From: Rubrobacter sp.
GTDB taxonomy: Bacteria; Actinomycetota; Rubrobacteria; Rubrobacterales; Rubrobacteraceae
Reading direction: 5' to 3'
NCBI GenBank assembly: GCA_013695335.1
Contig: JACDAR010000062.1
Location: 1-9,452, forward strand
DNA length: 9,452 nucleotides
Shown: in pieces, positions 1 to 5,659 of the stretch
How positions within the stretch are numbered: the first letter of the stretch is position 1
Layout of the letters: the number at the start of each line of letters is the position of its first letter
The notes under the pieces: model-generated
Told to the model about the DNA's origin: nothing
The model's input: the letters and a program-made list of their open reading frames with translations, nothing else
The model's database searches: none
Translations under genes and position numbers: made by a program

Positions 1-770
1 GCCCAGCTTTCGAGCGTGCGGGCGACGGTGGTCCCGACAGCCGCCACGCGGTTCGCGCCCTCGATGGCATGGGCTGTGGGCTCTGGTACGGAATAGTATT
101 CGGCGTGCATCTGATGGTCCTCCAGACGCTCGGATCTTACCGGGGTGAACGTCCCTGTCCCGACGTGGAGGGTAACGCGGGAGATACCAGCCCCAGCCTT
201 CTCCACAGCCGCGAGCGTCTGCGGCGTGAAGTGGAACCCGGCGGCCGGGGCCGCGGCCGAGCCTGGATTTTTGGCGTATACGGTCTGGTACGCCCGCTCC
301 GCCTCGACGGTCTGCTGGATGTACGGCGGCAGGGGCATCTTGCCGGATCGCTGCATGAGGCCGGGTAGATCCCGGCCCCGCACGGCCCAGCGTCCGCCGC
401 CGAGGTTCTCGACAACCACTATCCGCTCACCGTCAGAGGAGAGTTCCATCCCTGGGCGCAGTCGCTTGCCCGGCCTGACGAGCGCCTCCCACGCCCCGCC
501 GGAATCGCCGCCGAGGTCGCGCAGGAACAGAAGTTCGACCTTCCCACCCCCCGGTCTCTGGGCGAAGAGCCTGGCCGGAAGAACCTTCGTCTCGTTCAGG
601 ATGAGGGCGTCTCCTGGCGCCAGGAAAGACGGCAGATCCCGGAATACGTGGTGGGAGATTTCGCCTGCCTTCGCGTCCACGACCATCATGCGCGAGGCGT
701 CGCGGGGTTCCGCTAGGCTCTGGGCTATGAGTTCTTCGGGCAGCACGTAGTCGAGGTCGGAGGTAAGCAT
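1..770 (-). CDS. queA: S-adenosylmethionine:tRNA ribosyltransferase-isomerase (QueA), 3' end cut by window edge
   Basis: QueA transfers and isomerises the ribosyl group of S-adenosylmethionine onto 7-aminomethyl-7-deazaguanine at the tRNA wobble position, giving epoxyqueuosine. It acts in the cytoplasm. Reading the minus strand from ATG at 770 gives 256 codons with no stop. The start is typical (MLTSDLDYVLPEELIAQ, then RDASRMMVVD), followed by LILNETKVLPARL near residues 60-72, LPPYI near 141, an AAPAAGFHFT block at about 173-182 and VGTGTFTPVR at about 200-210. Family members are about 340 residues, so roughly 85 C-terminal residues lie outside the window. No good Shine-Dalgarno precedes the ATG. 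The stop of the upstream DUF2905 gene is 6 bases away, which suggests one transcript and coupled translation. The identification is firm; the start could differ slightly. Confidence 0.97.
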   Translation of the reverse strand, partial: MLTSDLDYVLPEELIAQSLAEPRDASRMMVVDAKAGEISHHVFRDLPSFLAPGDALILNETKVLPARLFAQRPGGGKVELLFLRDLGGDSGGAWEALVRPGKRLRPGMELSSDGERIVVVENLGGGRWAVRGRDLPGLMQRSGKMPLPPYIQQTVEAERAYQTVYAKNPGSAAAPAAGFHFTPQTLAAVEKAGAGISRVTLHVGTGTFTPVRSERLEDHQMHAEYYSVPEPTAHAIEGANRVAAVGTTVARTLESW

Positions 771-776
771 GGGAGG

Positions 777-995
777 CTACCGGCGGAACAGGAGGTTGAG
801 CAGGATCGTGCCGACTATGGAGACCAGTATCATCAACCCAATCGGAAAGTACACGGTGACGTTCCCGCGCCGGAACGTGAGATCCCCTGGAAGCCGATCC
901 AACCCCATCCGGCTCAGGAGCAGGAACAGGCCCCCGATCACGAGCAGCGCAACCGCCGCTCCGACGAGCAATTTCCCTATGCCTTCGAGTCCCAC
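777..995 (-). CDS. DUF2905 family small membrane protein
   Basis: A 72-residue protein with two hydrophobic helices, about residues 7-28 and 49-69, joined by a short polar loop carrying RLPGDLTFRRGN. The LPGD loop followed by a second helix beginning YFPIG is the recognisable signature of the DUF2905 family, whose function is unknown. It ends in TAG, 6 bases before queA, so the two genes very likely form an operon. DUF2905 genes are often found beside queA and the ruv genes in other bacteria, but no ruv gene lies upstream here: the next gene is a divergent peptidase. The start is GTG at 995, with no Shine-Dalgarno but a TAGAAT element exactly 7 bases upstream, compatible with leaderless translation. 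Confidence 0.88.
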   Translation of the reverse strand: MGLEGIGKLLVGAAVALLVIGGLFLLLSRMGLDRLPGDLTFRRGNVTVYFPIGLMILVSIVGTILLNLLFRR

Positions 996-1002
996 GCTGC
1001 TT

Positions 1003-1008
1003 ATTCTA
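1003..1008 (-). promoter_or_regulatory. Candidate -10 element for the DUF2905-queA operon
   Basis: Read on the minus strand, TAGAAT fits the actinobacterial TANNNT -10 pattern. It lies 7 bases before the GTG start of the DUF2905 gene, so transcription would begin at or next to the start codon. No convincing -35 hexamer is visible at 16-18 bases upstream. Confidence 0.4.
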
Positions 1009-1055
1009 CAGCCTGACCGCCAGCGAACCGGCCCCTTTCCGAAACTTCGACCAGC

Positions 1056-1088
1056 GCCAATGAAAGGCCAATACAGGGATTGGCTTTT
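1056..1088. repeat. Triple GCCAAT array with hairpin/palindrome, candidate operator
   Basis: GCCAAT occurs at 1056-1061 and 1067-1072, and its inverse ATTGGC at 1079-1084. The centres are 11 and 12 bases apart, about one helical turn each. The second and third copies form the core of a longer inverted repeat (1063-1072 with 1079-1088, a 10-bp stem with one G-T wobble, loop ACAGGG) that ends in TTTT. It lies between divergent genes and overlaps the likely -35 of the peptidase gene. A regulator-binding site fits better than a terminator, because neither flanking gene ends here. Confidence 0.45.
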
Positions 1089-1109
1089 CGTGCATGACTT
1101 ATGTTACAT
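1080..1109 (+). promoter_or_regulatory. Candidate promoter of the first M28 peptidase gene
   Basis: TTGGCT at 1080-1085 resembles a -35 hexamer. It is followed 18 bases later by TTACAT at 1104-1109, within the AT-rich stretch TTATGTTACATT that stands out from the GC-rich surroundings. TATGTT at 1100-1105 is an alternative -10. The predicted transcript start would be near 1116, giving a leader of about 60 bases before the ATG at 1175. Both hexamers are imperfect matches. Confidence 0.35.
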
Positions 1110-1152
1110 TGCGCGGTATTAACGGTGGGCGCCCGGCAGGGCCGAGCACATC

Positions 1153-1169
1153 AAGGAGGATTCTGGAGG
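1153..1169 (+). promoter_or_regulatory. Double ribosome binding site of the first M28 peptidase gene
   Basis: AAGGAGG at 1153-1159 and GGAGG at 1165-1169 are two strong Shine-Dalgarno sequences in tandem. GGAGG is 5 bases from the ATG at 1175, the start of the peptidase frame. AAGGAGG is 11 bases from an out-of-frame ATG at 1171 that opens only five codons before a TAG at 1186-1188. The intact signals favour 1175 as the start and show that the gene's translation start has not decayed. Confidence 0.65.
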
Positions 1170-1174
1170 TATGT

Positions 1175-2794
1175 ATGCATCGATCTAGACCAATGTTGAT
1201 GGTCACCTTGATCCTGATTTCGGTGTTGGCCGCGCCAGGGGTCGCCACGGCGGCGGTGAAGACGGACAGCCAGGCGCTACGCAACGCGGTGACCGTGCAG
1301 GGCATCATGCAACACGAACAGAAGTTTCAGGACATCGCTGACGCGAACGAGGGGACGCGGGCCTCGGGGACTCCGGGATATACGCAGTCGGCGGACTACG
1401 TCTAGGATACGCTGAAGATCGCTGGCTACAACGTCACGCGTCAGGTTTTCGACTACGACCAGTTCATCGAACTGAGCGAGCCTGTGCTCGACCCGACGAA
1501 CCCGGATCTCCCAGCCTACACGCCTGGCGACACGGCGGACGCAGATTTCTATACTATGGATTACTCTGGTAGCGGCGGTGTTACCGCACAGCTTCAGGCG
1601 GTCGGCGGCATCATTATTCCGTCGCCCGGCGGGTCCGCGAGCGGATGCTCGGCCGACGACTTTGCCGGTTTCACACCTGGTTCCATCGCCCTGATCCAAC
1701 GCGGAACCTGCACCTTCAGGGAGAAGGTGGATAACGCGGAGGCAGCCGGCGCGGCGGGCGTCATTATCTTCAACGAGGGCAACGCGGTTCCGGACGACGA
1801 CCGGGTCGGAAACCTGCTCGGAACGCTCGACCCGCCGCAGGCGGACATACCCGTGGTCGGGACCTCCTTCGCCGTCGGCTAGGAACTGTACAACCTTCTG
1901 CAAGACGGCCCTGTCACCTTGAGGCTCGCGGTAGACGCCACCATCAAGACTACGACTACGGAGAACGTGATCGCCGAGACCCCGACTGGCCGCCCCGACC
2001 GCGTTGCTTTCGCCGGGGCGCACCTCGACTCTGTGCCTGAAGGCCCTGGCATCAACGATAACGGATCGGGGTCTTCCACCTTGCTGGAGATCGCCCAGCA
2101 GATTCAGGAACTCGGCATACAACCTCGCAACAAGGTGAGGTTCGCTTTCTGGGGGGCTGAGGAGTCCGGGCTTGTCGGGTCCGACTACTACGTCAGCCAA
2201 CTCTCCACGAGCGAGAGGAAGAACATCGCCGCCTACCTGAACTACGACATGGTAGCCTCCCCGAACTACGTCCGCTTCGTCTACGATGGCGACGGCGGCA
2301 CGTTCGGCGTCAAGGGTCCCAACGGCTCGAATCTGGTAGAGAAGATCTTCCTCGACTACTTCGCGTCCCAGAACCTCCCGACGGAACCAACGGAATTCGA
2401 CGGGCGCTCCGACTACGATGCGTTCACCGCAGCCGGTATCCCAGCGGGCGGCCTCTTCACGGGCGCAGAGGGCATCAAGACCGCAGAGGAAGCCGCCACC
2501 TACGGCGGCCTCGCGGGCGTGGCCTACGATCCCTGCTACCACAAGGCGTGTGACAGCCTCACCCCTGTCGAGGACGGGGCAGACGCGGCCACCTATGCGG
2601 CGCTGGGTAATACTTACAGCGGAGACCTCGTAGGGAACCTGAACACGAAAGGTCTGGACGAGATGTCCGACGCGGCTGCCCACGCCACCCTGACGCTCGC
2701 CCAGACCACATCGGCCGTCAACGGCACGGAGAAGGGCTCTGGCACGCCCTCTTCCTCGAACTACCAGTACAAGGGCTCGCGCCTGATCAAGTGA
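1175..2794 (+). pseudogene. Secreted M28 zinc peptidase with PA domain, interrupted by two in-frame TAG codons
   Basis: The frame from ATG 1175 to TGA 2792-2794 would encode 539 residues and is continuous except for TAG at codon 77 (1403-1405) and codon 236 (1880-1882). No frameshift is present. A Sec signal peptide ends near residue 26 (ATA-A). A protease-associated (PA) domain covers about residues 145-235, with SGCSADDFAGF and RGTCTFREK. The M28 aminopeptidase domain follows with all expected residues: H283 in GAHLDSV, D295 in GINDNGSG, E329 and E330 in FWGAEE, D358 in NYDM and H456 in DPCYHKACD. By family knowledge these hold two zinc ions, E329 being the general base. The product would be an extracellular aminopeptidase resembling Streptomyces aminopeptidase S. 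Promoter, ribosome binding site and terminator look intact. A recent pseudogene is most likely; stop readthrough or sequencing error cannot be excluded. The downstream paralog at 5660-7084 is uninterrupted. Confidence 0.85.
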
Positions 2795-2819
2795 CCCCTC
2801 ACCAGTCATAGCCCCGAAC

Positions 2820-2863
2820 AAGGGGGGAGCGGCATAAACCGCTCCCCCCTTCTATTTCATTCT
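2820..2863 (+). terminator. Rho-independent terminator after the first M28 peptidase gene
   Basis: A perfect 13-bp GC-rich stem (2820-2832 with 2839-2851), loop CATAAA, is followed by the T-rich tail CTATTTCATT. It lies 25 bases after the TGA and separates the peptidase gene from the sigma factor module. Confidence 0.92.
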
Positions 2864-2884
2864 CCAAGCGTTCATTATGGATAG

Positions 2885-2911
2885 GGGAACCTTTGCTTCC
2901 CTGGCGTTGTA
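2885..2911 (+). promoter_or_regulatory. ECF-type promoter of the sigma factor operon (GGGAACC-N14-GTTGTA)
   Basis: GGGAACC at 2885-2891 and GTTGTA at 2906-2911 have the form of promoters read by actinobacterial ECF sigma factors (GGAAC-type -35, GTT-containing -10). The element ends 18 bases before the GTG start of the sigma gene. The same two blocks with the same 14-base spacer occur at 4531-4557 ahead of the DUF4349 gene, which strongly suggests that the sigma factor drives both. The -35 block is also part of an inverted repeat, GGGAA-N7-TTCCC (2885-2901). Confidence 0.75.
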
Positions 2912-2929
2912 ACAGGGGTAGAGAACCTC

Positions 2930-3502
2930 GTGAGAACGGGAGGGACGGCCGTCACCCCGGAGGACGTGAAGCTCGCGGAGCGGGCGAGGAACGGGGACGT
3001 AGCAGCGTACGAGCGGCTGGTGCGTGAGTACGAGTCGCTGGCGTTCCGTGCCGCGTTCGTGATAACAGGCGACGCCCAGGAGGCTGAGGATGCGGTTCAG
3101 GAAGCGTTCGTGAAGGCGTACCGATCCATGAAGCGTTTTCGGCCAGGCTCCCCCTTCCGGCCCTGGTTGATGACGATAGTCGCCAACGAGGCAAGGAACA
3201 GGCGCAGGGCGGCGGGCAGGCGGGCCTCGCTGGCCCTCCGGGTGGCTGAAGGAACGGTCGCGGGAGACCACGCCTCCCCGGAGGCAGCGGCGATGGACTC
3301 GGAGCGCAGGTCCGAGCTACTACGGGCATTGGAAGGCTTGCGCGAAGAAGACCGGCAGGCGATAGCGTGTCGTTACTTCCTGGGGCTCTCCGAGGCTGAG
3401 ACCGCAGCGGCCCTTGGCTGCGCGAAGGGCACGGTGAAGTCCCGAACGTCCAGGGCGCTTGGCAGGTTGAGAGAGAGGATGGCTGGCGAAGATGCCGGAT
3501 AG
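2930..3502 (+). CDS. ECF-family RNA polymerase sigma factor
   Basis: A 190-residue group 4 (ECF) sigma factor that would direct RNA polymerase to a small set of promoters. Region 2 spans about residues 25-97, with the core-binding segment DAVQEAFVKAY (54-64) and the -10-contacting segment around FRPWLMTIVANEARN (76-90). A variable linker follows. Region 4 (about 123-184) holds REEDRQAIACRYFLGLS and the helix-turn-helix SEAETAAALGCAKGTVKSR (154-172), which reads the -35. There are no region 1 or 3 domains, as expected for the class. The GTG start at 2930 lies about a dozen bases downstream of the predicted transcript start, with only a modest AGGGG ribosome site. The gene ends in TAG and overlaps the next gene by 11 bases, the usual sigma/anti-sigma coupling. 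Its own promoter motif recurs before the DUF4349 gene. The exact ECF subgroup cannot be told by eye. Confidence 0.95.
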   Translation: MRTGGTAVTPEDVKLAERARNGDVAAYERLVREYESLAFRAAFVITGDAQEAEDAVQEAFVKAYRSMKRFRPGSPFRPWLMTIVANEARNRRRAAGRRASLALRVAEGTVAGDHASPEAAAMDSERRSELLRALEGLREEDRQAIACRYFLGLSEAETAAALGCAKGTVKSRTSRALGRLRERMAGEDAG

Positions 3503-4433
3503 AGAGCGGGATCTCGAAAGAGAGCTTCGGGATCTCGGCCCCCGCGTCGAGTATCCTCGGACGCCGGATCTCGCCGGGTCCGTGCGACGCAGAATCGAAA
3601 GGGAAGACGAGGCGCGGGCTAACCGTCGTGGCCTTTTCTGGCTCCCTGTCCTATCCCCGCGCTGGGCTGTGGCTGCGATGTTCGTGATCGTACTCGTGAT
3701 TCCAGTCCTCTCCCCCGCCGTTCGCGACAAACTCTCCGGCATCTTCGTAATGGGCGGCGACGCGGGCTACGGAGGCGGCGGGGCCGCGCAATCGGCGGGC
3801 AAAGCCGAGGATGCCAGGGCCGGGCAAGCTGGCGCGGGCGGGGGCAAGATGGCGTCCGAGCCTGCTGGACAGGCCCAATCTCAGGAAGACCCGGGGCAGG
3901 CTTCCACACCAGAATCGACTGGAAGCGGCGTCCTGTCGAGCGGGCCGACGTTCCATTCGCCCGACCAGATGGTGGCGACTGCGGATCTGATATGTACAGG
4001 TACGGTCACGAAAGTCTTGCCTGGCAAGGTCGACGCAGCTGGTACTCCCGATGCGGTGCGGGACACCAACGTCGTGATAGGCGTAGATGAGGTTCTGAAG
4101 GGAGACGCCTCCACGGAAAGCGTGACCGTAAAAACGCCCCAACTGGCATATGACGGACCACAGAATACAGAATGGCGGCGAACTGGAGAGCGGGTACTCC
4201 TGTTCTTATCGCACAGCAGGGAAAAGGAGACGAAGAGAAAGTACATCGTGGCTGGGACAAGCTACGGGCAGACTGCGTACATCTTGCAGAACGCCGATCT
4301 CGTGGCAACGGCGAGCGATCCACTGAGCAGGCGTGTCGCGCACCAATCCCTGCCGGAGTTGCGCCGGGAAATACAGGAAGCGAAGGCAAAAATAAGAAGG
4401 GGTGAGGTAGAACCCCTGCAGCCAGAGCGTTGA
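3492..4433 (+). CDS. Single-pass membrane protein, probable anti-sigma factor with extracytoplasmic domain
   Basis: A 313-residue protein starting inside the end of the sigma gene (ATG 3492, 11-base overlap), so the two are probably made together. Residues 1-57 are charged and predicted cytoplasmic, with the segment RELRDLGPRVEYPRTPDLAG (10-29), which I associate with sigma regulators of actinobacteria. One membrane helix covers about 58-75. A low-complexity glycine/alanine/glutamine linker (about 88-147) leads to an outer domain (about 150-290) with ATADLICTGTVTKVLPGKV, VVIGVDEVLKGD and GERVLLFLS. This looks like a compact beta-rich fold that I cannot name. The zinc-binding HxxxCxxC anti-sigma motif is absent, so any sigma binding would use a different N-terminal fold. 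Holding the sigma factor at the membrane until the outer domain senses an envelope signal is inferred from gene order and topology. No intramembrane-protease site is evident. Confidence 0.78.
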   Translation: MPDRERDLERELRDLGPRVEYPRTPDLAGSVRRRIEREDEARANRRGLFWLPVLSPRWAVAAMFVIVLVIPVLSPAVRDKLSGIFVMGGDAGYGGGGAAQSAGKAEDARAGQAGAGGGKMASEPAGQAQSQEDPGQASTPESTGSGVLSSGPTFHSPDQMVATADLICTGTVTKVLPGKVDAAGTPDAVRDTNVVIGVDEVLKGDASTESVTVKTPQLAYDGPQNTEWRRTGERVLLFLSHSREKETKRKYIVAGTSYGQTAYILQNADLVATASDPLSRRVAHQSLPELRREIQEAKAKIRRGEVEPLQPER

Positions 4434-4530
4434 GGATCTCCCTCAAAAGCGATCATCCGGGCAGCATATCTGAAATCCAACCTCGGCAATGAAGAAGCAG
4501 TTCGAATCGCCGAATCCGTTCGTTGGAATT

Positions 4531-4557
4531 GGGAACCATCTCGCGTTTGCGGTTGTA
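4531..4557 (+). promoter_or_regulatory. ECF-type promoter of the DUF4349 lipoprotein gene (GGGAACC-N14-GTTGTA)
   Basis: GGGAACC at 4531-4537 and GTTGTA at 4552-4557 repeat the sigma operon promoter blocks exactly, with the same 14-base spacer but an unrelated spacer sequence. The predicted transcript start near 4563 leaves a leader of about 30 bases containing the GAGGAGG ribosome site. The rest of the 4434-4594 gap holds only a small 6-bp hairpin over the anti-sigma stop codon (4430-4435 with 4441-4446) that lacks a T tract. Confidence 0.75.
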
Positions 4558-4594
4558 CATGAGGTAAACAGGCCGCGAACGCGAGGAGGATGGC

Positions 4595-5602
4595 ATGGAG
4601 ATCAGACGCTACAGACTCATGGGCACGGTGGGGTTGCTCCTGCTACTGGCAATCATCCTCTCAGCCTGCGCGAGTAGCGGCGGAGAATCGGCGTCCGGCG
4701 GTGGGGGAGTGTCGGATCCTGGGGCTTCGGGGGACGATGCTGGATCTCAGGACATAGCCATGACAGAGGACATGCCTTCTTCTTCGGGCAAGACCGCCTC
4801 CGATACGCAGGCGGCATCGGCTGGGGTTTCGGCGCAGTCCCAGGGCGCCTCCGTCTCCTCGGCGCAATCTCAATCCCTCACCCAGACGCTGCCTACTGAG
4901 AATTACGACCGCAAGATCGTCAAGACAGCGTCCCTCGGCATCCGCTCTGATGACGTGCGCGGCAGCGCCGCGGAGGCACAGCAGATAGCGGCGCGATACG
5001 GCGGCACCATCCTCAGCTCGCAACTGACTCAGTATGACGCACGGAAAGAGGGCCAGTTGTACGCTGACCTCGTTCTCTCAGTGCCGTCACAGGAGTTCGA
5101 GGGTGCGATCGCCGAGCTGCGCGGGCTAGGCAAGAAGGTCACCCAGGATTCAGTCTCGGGCCAGGATGTGACCGAAGAGTTCGTTGACCTGGAGGCAAGG
5201 GAGCGCAACCTTCTCGCCTCCGAGAAAAGCCTTCTCAAGCTCTACGACAGGGCCAATAGCATAGAAGATACGATCACCATCCAGCGCGAACTCACGGGGG
5301 TGCGCGGGGAGATCGAACTGGTGCAGGGCAGGATAAAGTACCTCAAAGCCCGCAGCGATTTCTCCCAGATCACGCTTCACATCGAGCCCCCCGTCATCGC
5401 CCCCAAGCCTGAGCCTAAACCAACCTGGGACCCTGGTGCGGTCGCGGCCCGCGCCTGGGCCGCCTCTCTGAACGTCCTCCAGGCGGCGGCTACTGTCGGC
5501 ATCTCGGCCCTCGTCTTCGGATGGTGGCTCATCCCGCTGATCGTCCTCGGGCTGGTGTGGTGGCGGCGCAGGAACCGGAGCATGCCAGCCGGTTCCTCAT
5601 AG
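4595..5602 (+). CDS. DUF4349 domain lipoprotein with C-terminal membrane helix
   Basis: A 335-residue envelope protein of unknown biochemical function. The N-terminus is a lipoprotein signal ending in the lipobox LSAC, with acylated Cys at residue 25. A serine/alanine/glutamine-rich disordered stretch follows (about 26-103). The DUF4349 domain covers about 104-264, from RKIVKTASLGIRSDD to FSQITLHIEPP, and includes the charged helical region EEFVDLEARERNLLASEKS, likely a coiled coil. After a proline-rich spacer there is a membrane helix at about 302-323 followed by RRRNR, predicting a cytoplasmic C-terminus. The protein would be tethered at both ends. GAGGAGG at 4583-4589, 5 bases from ATG 4595, fixes the start. 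Its own promoter copies that of the sigma factor operon, so it is probably a regulon member. The gene ends in TAG. Confidence 0.92.
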   Translation: MEIRRYRLMGTVGLLLLLAIILSACASSGGESASGGGGVSDPGASGDDAGSQDIAMTEDMPSSSGKTASDTQAASAGVSAQSQGASVSSAQSQSLTQTLPTENYDRKIVKTASLGIRSDDVRGSAAEAQQIAARYGGTILSSQLTQYDARKEGQLYADLVLSVPSQEFEGAIAELRGLGKKVTQDSVSGQDVTEEFVDLEARERNLLASEKSLLKLYDRANSIEDTITIQRELTGVRGEIELVQGRIKYLKARSDFSQITLHIEPPVIAPKPEPKPTWDPGAVAARAWAASLNVLQAAATVGISALVFGWWLIPLIVLGLVWWRRRNRSMPAGSS

Positions 5603-5608
5603 GATTTT

Positions 5609-5644
5609 CAGGCGGGGCGTCTCTCCGGAAGCACGCCCCGCCTG
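5609..5644 (+). terminator. Perfect hairpin after the DUF4349 gene, probable terminator
   Basis: A perfect 12-bp GC-rich stem (5609-5620 with 5633-5644) encloses a 12-base loop containing TCCGGA. It begins 7 bases after the TAG. No T tract follows (the next bases are TGTTAAAAAG), so it may be a factor-assisted terminator or an mRNA-stabilising 3' structure, possibly allowing partial readthrough into the peptidase gene 16 bases beyond. Confidence 0.6.
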
Positions 5645-5659
5645 TGTTAAAAAGATTCG

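Noticed and set aside
145..750. 201-codon plus-strand frame opposite queA
   Set aside because: The minus strand gives an unmistakable QueA protein; the plus frame is Arg/Ser/Pro-rich with no family features.
1063..1088. Rho-independent terminator upstream of the first peptidase
   Set aside because: The stem ends in TTTT, but no gene on the plus strand ends before it and it overlaps the likely -35; an operator fits better, though this is not settled.
1175..2794. Genome-wide reassignment of TAG to an amino acid
   Set aside because: The DUF2905, sigma factor and DUF4349 genes in this window all end in TAG at the expected protein length, so TAG works as a stop here.
1484..2794. Separate genes restarting after each TAG in the first peptidase
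   Set aside because: The internal GTG/TTG-type starts fall inside conserved domains with no ribosome sites, and all three pieces join in one frame into a single M28 protein.
1277..2821. 514-codon open frame on the minus strand opposite the interrupted peptidase
   Set aside because: It mirrors the codon structure of the plus-strand M28 gene, has no recognisable domain, and GC-rich genes often leave one antisense frame open.
4489..4677. 62-codon frame before the DUF4349 gene
   Set aside because: It overlaps the DUF4349 signal peptide in another frame, would cover the predicted ECF promoter and has no ribosome site or recognisable features.
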